From assembly GCF_012272855.1 (NCBI RefSeq), contig NZ_JAAXCQ010000018.1, positions 1 through 64,000 of the forward strand: a stretch of DNA of 64,000 bases, in the 5' to 3' direction. Below are positions 8,041 through 16,218 of this stretch, piece by piece. This DNA is from Arenibacter sp. 6A1. Its GTDB lineage: Bacteria > Bacteroidota > Bacteroidia > Flavobacteriales > Flavobacteriaceae. Both the position numbers and the translations under genes were made by a program. The stretch's first letter is position 1. Each line of letters opens with the position of its first letter. The notes below the pieces were generated by a model, which ran no database searches, was not told the origin of the DNA, and saw only the letters and a list, made by a program, of their open reading frames with translations.

Positions 8041-9194
8041 AATTCGAAATCTTGTTTTTTTAATGTTTTTATATCCTTTCTGAAATTGTCATTTAACCAT
8101 TCTAAATGTTTCAACCATTTATCACGTATTCGCAAATCATCATAGATTAGGCGTATAGAAACCTCATCATATCCCAACAACTCCTTTTTTATTTCAGCCG
8201 ATTGACAGCTTGTTGATTGAGGTATGCCAATAGTAGGGATGTATATTATATGTTCTCCGTTTGGTAAATCTTCAGTTAAAATCTTTTCAGGTTGAACAGT
8301 CACGGTTCTGTTATTCTTCTCTGCTATATTTCTAAATTCAGTGATTAAATTATCCTGTCTCGCTGCTAAATTTCTTGCACGGACAGATTCTACTTCGGTA
8401 AGCACACATTTAACCACTGATTCAATAAATCGTCCAGAACTATCAGACACTTTATTGATAAAATCATCTTCTACTAATTGAATTGGGTAACTGATATAAG
8501 AAGATTTGTCAATATCCTTTATTTGATGGTTAGGCCATACTAACTGGACAATACCTATTTGCTTTGCACTTGCTTCTGCAAACTCTTCTTTACACCAATG
8601 ACTTTCTAAAAAGCCTGGAGTATTTAGAAGCACAATAACATCACAATCTGTCATGCGATGCCACAACTCATCTTGAAAAGGTTCTCCCTTTTGAATTGAA
8701 TGCGTATCGAGAAATACATCAAAATTATAAGCTTCTAAAGCCTCAAATAATTGAATAGCTGCAGCGGTAGATTCTGCCCTTCGGTAACTAATGAATACTT
8801 TTCTTGTACTTCGTAACAATTCAAAAGCTTCTAAGACAACATTAGCAATCCTATTTAATTCATTATCTGAATATTTAACGGCATTTTGATTTTCTAAAAC
8901 GCACGGAATATCGGTTTCAAAACTGTCATAAAAGATTGGTAGTATCATCGTGCCATCTTTCATAAGCTTCTGAGTAACATCTAAATCCTTAAAATTGCTA
9001 TTAGTGTCTCCAAAGTAAAGCGCAAACGCAGGTTGGTTACCCTTATATTCCGCTTCAATAGAAGATGCCGGAATAACTTTAATAAACTCTTCAGGCAATT
9101 TAAGATTCCTTAATTCCGTTCTTATTTGGTCAATTATTATCTGCCTTTCAGGAACGTTTGAGCCTAATGTTATGAGTTGATATTTATATTTCAT
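8022..9194 (-). CDS. TIR-domain protein (candidate NADase effector or signal synthase)
   Basis: A 390-aa soluble protein with three parts. Residues 1-125 form an alpha/beta segment (ITLGSNVPE... DGTMILPIFYD) that may be a second, diverged TIR-like or TIR-partner fold. Residues about 131-265 form a classical TIR domain: RKVFISYRRAES, the BB-loop region FDVFLDTHSIQKGE, DVIVLLNTPGFLES and the WCKEE motif with probable catalytic E204. Residues 300-390 are a C-terminal domain I do not recognise. The 5' end overlaps hsdS by 11 bases and the 3' end overlaps the SLOG gene by 19. Bacterial TIR domains of this kind cleave NAD+ or convert it to cyclic ADP-ribose isomers. Activity here is inferred. Confidence 0.75.
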   Translation of the reverse strand: MKYKYQLITLGSNVPERQIIIDQIRTELRNLKLPEEFIKVIPASSIEAEYKGNQPAFALYFGDTNSNFKDLDVTQKLMKDGTMILPIFYDSFETDIPCVLENQNAVKYSDNELNRIANVVLEAFELLRSTRKVFISYRRAESTAAAIQLFEALEAYNFDVFLDTHSIQKGEPFQDELWHRMTDCDVIVLLNTPGFLESHWCKEEFAEASAKQIGIVQLVWPNHQIKDIDKSSYISYPIQLVEDDFINKVSDSSGRFIESVVKCVLTEVESVRARNLAARQDNLITEFRNIAEKNNRTVTVQPEKILTEDLPNGEHIIYIPTIGIPQSTSCQSAEIKKELLGYDEVSIRLIYDDLRIRDKWLKHLEWLNDNFRKDIKTLKKQDFELWLQKA

Positions 9195-10344
9195 AGTTTA
9201 CTTCTTTTAAGTTAGTTTCCAAACGCTCCACAACCCCACGCATCAACACAGGACATAGAGGTTTTATACTATCTTTTAACTGCTCGTTAATACGTTTTCG
9301 AGTTTCTAAAGTGTGGTAAATGCTAACAATGGCTTCTTGTATTTTTTTGCCTGGAACAGGAACTTTTATTTCACAAAACCTTTCCCACTCTAAACTAGCT
9401 CTTACACTACTATCGCTTATGAACCAACCGAAGCGATTAAATTCTGGACGGTAGAACCATAGCATTAAAAACTCAGGTAACATTTCTACATCATCTTTAA
9501 CTTTAAAAACACTATACGCAGGGGAGATTATGGCAGGCTCATCAAATGAATAAAGTACAACACGAACTGTTTCATCTCTTCCAACTTGCATTGCAGAATA
9601 AGCAAATTGACCTTTTTCGATAACTTTATACTTTACGAGATTAGACTCTGTTGTTTTTGCCTTTGATGGCATAAAAACTTTATTTACATTAATACCAAGT
9701 AGATTTGTATTCGCTCCTTCTGAATTTCTATTATCAACTAATTCTACTAAATCTCCAATTGGTTCTAAAAACTTGTTTTTCAAAGTATCCATATAAGAAT
9801 TACAAGTTATCTGTAAATCTTCCAAGCTATTTTCATACACTTTTTGGTTTGTTAATAGCCCCTTATAAATATCAACATATATTTTTTGTTCTTCAATTGG
9901 AGGTATAGGAATTTCTATTTCGCATAGTCTATCCCAATCTAAACCTCCCCTCACACTACTATCACAGTAATACCATGATAAACGATGAAACTCAGGTCTT
10001 TGAAATTCAATCATTAAGTATTCAGGAAGCAATTCGTTTTCATCAATTACTTCAAAAACCTTGTAAGCTGGTGAAACTAATGCTGGCTTATCATCTTCAT
10101 ATAGAGCTACAGGAAGTCTTTCATCTCTACCAACATGCATAATGTTGGTTGCAAATTGACCTTTTTGAACTAATTTATATTTAGATAAATCTAATCCAGA
10201 ACGATTTGCCACAGAAGGCATAAAGTTGTTTGTAATGTTTATACCTAACAAATTAGTAACCGTTAAATCTTTGTTCCGGTTATCTACTAGCTGAATGTAA
10301 TTGCCAATAGGTTTGTAATTGCCTCCGTCGATTTTACAATTCAT
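9184..10344 (-). CDS. hsdS: Type I restriction enzyme, specificity subunit
   Basis: A 386-aa HsdS with two target-recognition domains, about residues 10-150 and 195-335, each followed by a conserved helical spacer. The two recognition domains are clearly related to each other. Both run IG....LVDNRN...TNLLGIN...FMPS...KGQFA...M.VGRDE, continue with SPAY.VF.V.....LPE.LM and end SDSSVR or CDSSVR. This is unusual, because most HsdS halves differ. It would favour a target with similar half-sites. It overlaps hsdM by 11 bases and the TIR gene by 11, so it belongs to the same transcription unit. Confidence 0.93.
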   Translation of the reverse strand: MNCKIDGGNYKPIGNYIQLVDNRNKDLTVTNLLGINITNNFMPSVANRSGLDLSKYKLVQKGQFATNIMHVGRDERLPVALYEDDKPALVSPAYKVFEVIDENELLPEYLMIEFQRPEFHRLSWYYCDSSVRGGLDWDRLCEIEIPIPPIEEQKIYVDIYKGLLTNQKVYENSLEDLQITCNSYMDTLKNKFLEPIGDLVELVDNRNSEGANTNLLGINVNKVFMPSKAKTTESNLVKYKVIEKGQFAYSAMQVGRDETVRVVLYSFDEPAIISPAYSVFKVKDDVEMLPEFLMLWFYRPEFNRFGWFISDSSVRASLEWERFCEIKVPVPGKKIQEAIVSIYHTLETRKRINEQLKDSIKPLCPVLMRGVVERLETNLKEVNYEI

Positions 10345-11896
10345 ATCCTAAGGTTTTAAAAGCATTTATGAGTTGTTCTTGACTTTCTTTTTCTTCTTTT
10401 AATAACTCTTTAAAATCCTTTTGAATACGCTTCATTTCAGTATCAAAGTCAATACCGCTATCACCATCTATAAACTTAATGTATTTGCTAGGCACTAAAG
10501 AAAAGTCGTTTTCCGCTATGGTATCAAAATGTACAGACTGGCAATATTCAGGAATATTTTTATAGGTGCTTTTGTAATCTGTTTGTTGCCAATTGTGATA
10601 GTTTTCTGCCACCTTTTCAATATCATTAGCTGTTAATTCAATAAACTTCTTTTCGTACTCACTTCCCCAACGTCTTAAATCCATAAAAAGAACTTCTTTT
10701 TCACGCTCTCGATATGTTTTTATTCTATCATTAATTGTAACACTACGTTTGCTCTTATTGTGATTTAAAATCCAAAGGGTTACACTGATATCTGTGGTAT
10801 AAAAGGTGTTTCTTGGAATTATAATAATTGCTTCGACCAAGTTATTTTCAATGAGTTTCCTACGGATTTTATATTCTTCACCGCCACCTGATAGTGCTCC
10901 ATTTGCCAGAATAAAGCCTGCTACACCGTTGTCAGATAACTTGCTCACCATATTTAAAATCCAACCATAATTGGCATTGCTTTTTGGTGGTACATCATAA
11001 CCCTTCCAACGTGGATCATCTAATAACTCATCCTCTCCTCTCCAGTCCTTTTGGTTGAAGGGAGGGTTGGCCATTATAAAATCTGCTTTTAAATCTTTAT
11101 GTTGGTCATTAGAGAATGTATCCGCATGTTTATCTCCTAGATTTGCAGAAATACCTCGAATAGCTAAATTCATTTTAGCTAATTTATAAGTAGTAGGAGA
11201 TGATTCTTGCCCGTAAATTGAGACTTCTTTTTTGCTTCCTTGATGGCTTTCTATAAACTTAATAGACTGTACAAACATACCACCAGAACCACAGGCAGGG
11301 TCATAGATAATTCCTTTATATGGCTCTATCAATTCAGCTAGCAAGTTTACTATAGTTTTTGGTGTGTAAAACTCTCCCTTTCCTTTCCCTTCTTTGATTG
11401 CAAATTTTCTTAGAAAATATTCGTAAACTCTACCTATGATGTCTTGGGATTCATCTTCTAAGGTGTTTATTTCATTGATTTTATCTACCAATGACGCTAA
11501 TTTGGTTCGGTCTAAACCTAAGCGAGAAAAATAATTATCTGGCAAAGCACCTTTTAATGCAGGATTGTCTTTTTCAATAGTATGTAATGCAGTATCTATT
11601 TTTAAGGCTAAATCATTCTGTTTTGCATTTTTACTGATATAGGACCAACGAGAAATTTCTTCCAGGAAGAATATATTTTTCATATTGTAGAATTCTTTCA
11701 TTTCTACATATTTCTCTTTGCCTTCCGCAATCAATTCTCTTTTTCTCTCTTCAAATTTATCACTCGCAAACTTTAGGAAAATTAATCCTAAAACTACGTG
11801 CTTGTATTCTGAAGGGTCCACTGAACCTCTTAGCTTATCACAAGCTTGCCAAAGTGTTTCTTCGATAGATTTTTCTTTTACTACTTTTTTTGCCAT
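10334..11896 (-). CDS. hsdM: Type I restriction enzyme, M subunit (adenine methyltransferase)
   Basis: A 520-aa HsdM, the N6-adenine methyltransferase that works with HsdS. The N-terminal HsdM_N helical domain spans about 8-145. The SAM-binding motif I DPACGSGG is at 199-206 and the catalytic NPPF motif at 277-280, with GEFYTPK upstream. Length and motifs are normal. It is the first gene of the operon. AAGGATA just before the ATG is a fair ribosome site by Bacteroidota standards. An XRE-type gene lies upstream on the same strand. Confidence 0.96.
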   Translation of the reverse strand: MAKKVVKEKSIEETLWQACDKLRGSVDPSEYKHVVLGLIFLKFASDKFEERKRELIAEGKEKYVEMKEFYNMKNIFFLEEISRWSYISKNAKQNDLALKIDTALHTIEKDNPALKGALPDNYFSRLGLDRTKLASLVDKINEINTLEDESQDIIGRVYEYFLRKFAIKEGKGKGEFYTPKTIVNLLAELIEPYKGIIYDPACGSGGMFVQSIKFIESHQGSKKEVSIYGQESSPTTYKLAKMNLAIRGISANLGDKHADTFSNDQHKDLKADFIMANPPFNQKDWRGEDELLDDPRWKGYDVPPKSNANYGWILNMVSKLSDNGVAGFILANGALSGGGEEYKIRRKLIENNLVEAIIIIPRNTFYTTDISVTLWILNHNKSKRSVTINDRIKTYREREKEVLFMDLRRWGSEYEKKFIELTANDIEKVAENYHNWQQTDYKSTYKNIPEYCQSVHFDTIAENDFSLVPSKYIKFIDGDSGIDFDTEMKRIQKDFKELLKEEKESQEQLINAFKTLGYEL

Positions 11897-11954
11897 TATC
11901 CTTTTTTGTTTTTGCTTTGATATTAATGATTTTCAAATTGTTTAGAGTGAAAAT

Positions 11955-12152
11955 CTAATTTTTGTTGACTTCTATAATTAATTCTTTGGGCTCGACCTTT
12001 AGAATCGTTGCAATTTTAAATAACACCTCTAAACTTGGTTGTGCTCTATTTTGCACATAGCCATTAACAGTGTTAAAACTCTTACCCAACTGCTCTGCCA
12101 ACCATACTTGCTTAATTCCCTTTTCTTCCAACACTTCTTTTATCCGGTTCAT
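11955..12152 (-). CDS. XRE-family helix-turn-helix regulator
   Basis: A 65-aa protein that is a single Cro/C1-type helix-turn-helix. The segment GIKQVWLAEQLGKSFNTVNGYV spans helices 2-3, then PSLEVLFKIATILKVEPKELI. It sits 58 bases upstream of hsdM on the same strand. Small XRE proteins in this position often control the timing of type I or II restriction-modification expression. The target here is inferred from position only. Confidence 0.85.
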   Translation of the reverse strand: MNRIKEVLEEKGIKQVWLAEQLGKSFNTVNGYVQNRAQPSLEVLFKIATILKVEPKELIIEVNKN

Positions 12153-12546
12153 CTTTTTTATTTGGGATTATAAACATACATTATTTTGTGTATAAATACA
12201 TTGTTATACGTTATATTATTATTTAGTTGTTTTTCATATACTAGAATAAAAAAACCGCAATGAAGCAGTTTTAATTATTTAGACATTTTAACATTTTAAT
12301 GAATAGTTTTTCTTCTTATATCAATTCGTTGTGTGGGTATCAAGAATCAATTTAAGATAAGCACATTTACTTAGATTATGTTATCTTTTTTTCAATGTCT
12401 CCCAAACCATCTTTTTCTTTTAATGTTAATTCTTGAAATTCTATTAGATTTATTTTAAAAATCTGAAACAAAATTTTTCTTGCCATGTGCTTAAGAATTA
12501 ATTCGTATAAACATCTTAGAAGAAAATAGTGAAGAGCAATAGAGCT
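12153..12546 (-). other. AT-rich spacer upstream of the XRE/hsd operon
   Basis: There is no convincing gene in these 394 bases. The stretch just upstream of the XRE start is very AT-rich, with TATGTTTA-like boxes that could hold the operon promoter. At 12464-12486 there is a 23-base near copy of the start of the ThsB-like TIR gene (ATGGCAAGAAAAATTTT versus ATGGCGAGAAAAATTTT on the minus strand). It is followed by a short frame that does not continue as a TIR protein, and looks like a vestige of a duplication. Confidence 0.5.
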
Positions 12547-13701
12547 TTAATTAAAATCAATGTTTAATTCCGGAAGTAAGTTCGCAGCCTCCTTCATTTT
12601 CTTGTCAATGATTTTGGCATAAATTTCCGTAGTTCTTATTTCACGGTGACCAAGACGTTTGGAAACCGTATAGATGTCCGCTCCATTTTCTAATAGCAGT
12701 ACCGCATTGGTATGCCTGGCGGAATGGAAGGTGATGTGCTTGTTAATACCGGCAAACATACACCAACGTAGGAGCTGTAAGTTCATATGGGCACTATATC
12801 GAAGGCCTTTAAAGACGCGGTCATTGGGACCTCTACGTTCCCCTAATAGCTCCCTAGCTTGTTCTGAAATATATAAGTATTCAACGCCCTCTGTTTTCTT
12901 TTGCTGAAACACAATGCGGTAAATAAGATCCCCGGAATTGTCCGTACCCTCATCACGTACCTCGGACCACTTTAGTTTATTAATGTCGGACCAGCGTATC
13001 CCCGATAAGGTGGAAAAGAGAAAGGCACGTTTTAATAATGGAATAGAGCAGGGAGTCTGGGATAGTTTTTGAAGTTCATCTGAAGTAAGATACTCCCTGG
13101 TGGATTCTCCCGCTGTAAAACCTTTAACCTTCTTAATGAGGTTCTCCTTTAGGTACCCTTCTTCAAAAGCGGCATTTAAACAAGCCTTAAATTTATTGTA
13201 GTACGTATTTTTGGTGTTTTGGGATAACTTCTTTTTGCTCTGTGTAACAGCAACGGTATCCAGGTATTTCTTATAACCTTTAATAAAATCGACATCAATA
13301 TCGTCAAAAGTTATGGTAGGGGAGCAATAGGCTTCTAGATGTTTCTGTGCAGCATCCCAATTGTCATAATTGCCTTTGGACTGGTAGCGTTCCTCTTTCT
13401 TCTGAATATAAAAGTCTAATAAACTAACTTTTCCTTTGGTGTCGTTTTTAAGGTCATACTTCCCCTGATAGACTTCAGCCTTTCTTATTGTCAGTATTTG
13501 TTCAGCAAGCTCCAAGGTTTCCTTGTTTTTCTTTATTTCAGCATCGGTCTTGGGATCGGTTGTGAGATAGAGCTCTAGATATTCAAAATCCCTTAGATGT
13601 TTTGTTTTTCCTTCCGGAGTTAATCTATGTCCTTTATAGTATTCAATATATAGGCTAGACATTCCGCTTTTTAGCTTTTTCTTTCTGAGATGGACTTTCA
13701 T
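12547..13701 (-). CDS. Tyrosine-type site-specific integrase
   Basis: A 384-aa integrase of the Bacteroidota type. The N-terminal arm-binding region spans 1-95, a SAM-like core-binding domain about 100-205, and the catalytic domain 210-375. Catalytic residues are visible: Arg in LSGIRWSDI, His and Arg in FHSARHTN, His in LGHREIRTT and the nucleophile Tyr in TEIYAKI. Its 5' end faces the 3' end of mnmE about 180 bases away. mnmE (trmE/thdF) 3' ends are a known integration target, for example of SGI1. It probably moved the hsd/TIR/SLOG island. Confidence 0.92.
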   Translation of the reverse strand: MKVHLRKKKLKSGMSSLYIEYYKGHRLTPEGKTKHLRDFEYLELYLTTDPKTDAEIKKNKETLELAEQILTIRKAEVYQGKYDLKNDTKGKVSLLDFYIQKKEERYQSKGNYDNWDAAQKHLEAYCSPTITFDDIDVDFIKGYKKYLDTVAVTQSKKKLSQNTKNTYYNKFKACLNAAFEEGYLKENLIKKVKGFTAGESTREYLTSDELQKLSQTPCSIPLLKRAFLFSTLSGIRWSDINKLKWSEVRDEGTDNSGDLIYRIVFQQKKTEGVEYLYISEQARELLGERRGPNDRVFKGLRYSAHMNLQLLRWCMFAGINKHITFHSARHTNAVLLLENGADIYTVSKRLGHREIRTTEIYAKIIDKKMKEAANLLPELNIDFN

Positions 13702-13703
13702 AC

Positions 13704-13764
13704 GAGGTGCATTTTTTACACCTCAGGTGTAATAAATTATTGCGAGGTGTAAATGAGATGTAAA
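13704..13764. repeat. Iterated GAGGTGTAAA-type sites before the integrase gene
   Basis: Immediately upstream of the integrase start are several variants of one decamer in both orientations: GAGGTGCATT (13704), TTTACACCTC (13716, inverted), AGGTGTAATA (13725), GAGGTGTAAA (13744) and GAGATGTAAA (13755). Clustered short repeats here are typical of arm-type integrase or excisionase sites, or of an operator for the integrase promoter. Confidence 0.5.
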
Positions 13765-13881
13765 AAAGTACAAAAAATAAATAACTATAAGAAAGTAAAA
13801 CTCTTAAAGTTATTAACAAATAATTGATTTTCAGATACTTACAATTAAATGGTGTTATATGATTTCAAATAAAATGAATGT

Positions 13882-15279
13882 CTATTTCCCGATACAGAAA
13901 TTAGCAAAAATATTCCCCAATAAATCGTCACTAGTGATCTCTCCCGTGATCTCGCCAAAGTGAAATAGGGCTTGGCGAATGTCTATGGCCAATAGATCGG
14001 CGGGCGTATCCTCGTCCATGCCAAACTGCACCCTTTCTACCTCTTCCAATGCCTTTAGGAGGGAGTTGTAGTGTCTTGTATTGGTAACGATGGTTTCGTT
14101 GTTGCGCAGGGCTCCTGTGTTGACGAACTCTAACAGCCGCTCTTTTAAGGTATCTACGCCTTCACCGGTTTTTGCCGAAATAAAATAGAGGTTTGGGATT
14201 TGCTGGTGAAGCGATTCTTGTTCCTCGGCGCTGATCAGATCGGCTTTGTTCCCTAATATCAATAAAGGTTTTTGCGGGTATTTGTTCTTTATCTTTTCGA
14301 GTTCAACTTTTAGTTTTTCGATATCAAATTCTGACTGTAGTACGGAAGAACCATCTAACATAAATATAACAACCTGTGATTGTTCTATTTTTTCGAAGGT
14401 TTTCTTAATCCCTATGCTTTCTACCACATCTTTTGTATCCCTGATTCCTGCAGTATCTATAAACCTAAATCCAATTCCACCTATGGAAATTTCATCTTCA
14501 ATGGTATCTCTAGTAGTCCCGGCAATATCACTAACAATAGCTCGTTCTTCGTTCAGCAGTGCATTTAATAAGGTAGATTTACCAACGTTGGGCTCTCCAA
14601 CAATAGCAATCGGAATCCCGTTCTTAATCACGTTCCCTACGGCAAAAGAGTCGATTAGTCTTTTTAGTACTTCCTGAATTCTACGCAGTAGGTCCTTAAA
14701 CTGACTCCTATCGGCAAACTCCACATCTTCCTCCGCAAAATCGAGTTCCAGTTCTATTAAGGAAGCAAAATTCAGCAGTTCATCGCGTAATTTTTTAATC
14801 TCGTTGCTAAACCCACCTCGCATTTGTTGCATGGCGATTTGGTGGCTTGCCTCATTGTCAGAGGCAATAAGATCTGCTACTGCTTCGGCCTGACTAAGGT
14901 CTAGTTTTCCGTTTAAAAAGGCCCTGAGGGTAAATTCTCCTGCATCGGCGGTCCTACAGCCATTTCGCAAGAACAGTTGAATTATTTGTTGTTGTATATA
15001 AGGTGACCCATGACAGGATATTTCTACCACATCTTCACCGGTATAAGAATTTGGTCCTTGAAAAACTGAGACCAATACTTCATCCAAGATTCTATCATTT
15101 TCCACAATATGGCCTAGATGAATGGTATGGGTTTTTTGTTTTACTAAATCTTTTCCTCGAACCGATTTAAAAAAAGGAGCAGCCAGGGCAATGGCCGATT
15201 TTCCTGAAATACGGATTACCGCTATGGCTCCGGCCCCAGAAGGGGTGGCTAATGCTATAATGTTGTCGTTGGGGGTCAT
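13882..15279 (-). CDS. mnmE: tRNA modification GTPase MnmE
   Basis: With MnmG, it installs the 5-carboxymethylaminomethyl (or aminomethyl) group on wobble U34 of certain tRNAs. I chose the ATG at 15279 because the protein then begins MTPNDNIIALATPSG, the usual MnmE start. The frame extends 22 codons further up without family similarity. At 465 aa it has an N-terminal folate-binding domain (1-120), a helical domain, a G domain with P-loop GEPNVGKS at 228-235, GTTRDT near 255 and NKAD, and the C-terminal FCIGK whose Cys is conserved. The 3' end is next to an integrase, but the gene is complete. Confidence 0.96.
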   Translation of the reverse strand: MTPNDNIIALATPSGAGAIAVIRISGKSAIALAAPFFKSVRGKDLVKQKTHTIHLGHIVENDRILDEVLVSVFQGPNSYTGEDVVEISCHGSPYIQQQIIQLFLRNGCRTADAGEFTLRAFLNGKLDLSQAEAVADLIASDNEASHQIAMQQMRGGFSNEIKKLRDELLNFASLIELELDFAEEDVEFADRSQFKDLLRRIQEVLKRLIDSFAVGNVIKNGIPIAIVGEPNVGKSTLLNALLNEERAIVSDIAGTTRDTIEDEISIGGIGFRFIDTAGIRDTKDVVESIGIKKTFEKIEQSQVVIFMLDGSSVLQSEFDIEKLKVELEKIKNKYPQKPLLILGNKADLISAEEQESLHQQIPNLYFISAKTGEGVDTLKERLLEFVNTGALRNNETIVTNTRHYNSLLKALEEVERVQFGMDEDTPADLLAIDIRQALFHFGEITGEITSDDLLGNIFANFCIGK

Positions 15280-15508
15280 ATCTTTTAATTGGTGTAAAAA
15301 TACAATATATAAATTTCTGAACACAGTGGTTCCTTTAAAAAACAATCCCCCAAAAGATATGATTGGTCGCTGTCTTATCTATTAGCTGAAATAGAAATGA
15401 TTATCCTCTAAAACAATGATCGCTTTGTATTTTATGTAACATTAGACTTACTTTATAGTCTAATAAATATATATTCATTTTAAAGGATCTTAAAATACGA
15501 GAAAAGCC

Positions 15509-15850
15509 ATGAAGGAGCAGAATAATCAATTATTGGTATTGACCCATTTAAGTCAGCTATTAGATTTGGTGACCGGTTTTGGTGGGTTTATAGTGCCGCT
15601 TGTGATATGGCTTACAAAACGGGATAGCATTGTGGGTATGGATGAAAATGGAAAATCTATCATCAATTTTCAATTGAGTATGTTTCTCTATGCGATTATT
15701 AGCATTCCATTTATATTATTTTGTGGTGTCGGGATTGTAGGACTTATTGCCGTAGGGATCATGTGTTTAATATTTCCAATTGTCAATGCCGTAAAAGTTT
15801 CTAATGGAGAAATTCCAAAGTACCCTTTGAGTATAAAGTTTATTCTATAA
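15509..15850 (+). CDS. DUF4870 membrane protein
   Basis: A 113-aa protein with three hydrophobic segments (about 15-35, 60-80 and 80-97). The central QLSMFLYAIIS and the charged WLTKRDSIVGMDENGKSIINFQ are the hallmark of the DUF4870 (Tic20-like) family. The function is unknown in bacteria. It stands alone on the plus strand between the leftward mnmE and dnaN. Confidence 0.85.
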   Translation: MKEQNNQLLVLTHLSQLLDLVTGFGGFIVPLVIWLTKRDSIVGMDENGKSIINFQLSMFLYAIISIPFILFCGVGIVGLIAVGIMCLIFPIVNAVKVSNGEIPKYPLSIKFIL

Positions 15851-16046
15851 GGGTTTTAGTCCGAAAAAAGAATTCTTGTTAGGCGATCCTTTACAATAAG
15901 ACACTTTATCAGGATCTAATGAAAGTCTGTTATAGAATGAGCATGACCGAAAATTGATTGCATATACGAATTACATAGGACCATTAAAAAACAATAAATA
16001 GCTATTTCTGAAAAGTCGTTTTGTTTTAAATGACTACCTGTATATT

Positions 16047-16126
16047 GCGTTAGGGACCGCGGCGGCATCCCCGCAGCAGAGCAAGGGATATAGCCAAGGG
16101 CCCGCCCGACGCAGGAGGGAACGCCC
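16047..16126 (+). repeat. 80-bp GC-rich hairpin repeat, copy 1
   Basis: It is flanked by GCGTT...AACGC ends and has an internal hairpin (ATCCCCGC...GCAAGGGAT) followed by ATATAGCCAAG. It matches 29622-29701 at 73 of 80 positions in the same orientation with no gaps. The high GC contrasts with the surrounding AT-rich spacer. It resembles REP/MITE-type dispersed elements or a structured RNA. The class is unknown to me. Confidence 0.8.
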
Positions 16127-16163
16127 AAAACATTATGCTAATTCTTAGGAGAAAAGATTCCAT

Positions 16164-16199
16164 AAAAAAGCCGCACTGTATCATACAGCGCGGCTTTTT
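16164..16199. terminator. Bidirectional terminator
   Basis: The stem GCCGC-a-CTGTA / TACAG-c-GCGGC has a 3-base loop, with an A-tract before and a T-tract after, so it works on both strands. It serves the rightward DUF4870 transcript and the leftward dnaN transcript, which ends 20 bases away. Confidence 0.9.
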
Positions 16200-16218
16200 C
16201 TATAAAAAATCGGTTATT

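Larger units (their letters stand above)
15851..16218. other. Convergent spacer between the DUF4870 gene and dnaN
   Basis: These 368 bases hold no gene. They contain one copy of the 80-bp GC-rich repeat (16047-16126) and a strong bidirectional terminator (16164-16199). The short open frame on the minus strand across the repeat is an artefact of its base composition. Confidence 0.7.

Noticed and set aside
12380-12486. Short frame beginning MARKIL on the minus strand
   Set aside because: Only its first codons match the TIR-like gene. The rest shows no TIR strand or helix pattern, so it is reported as a vestige and not as a gene.
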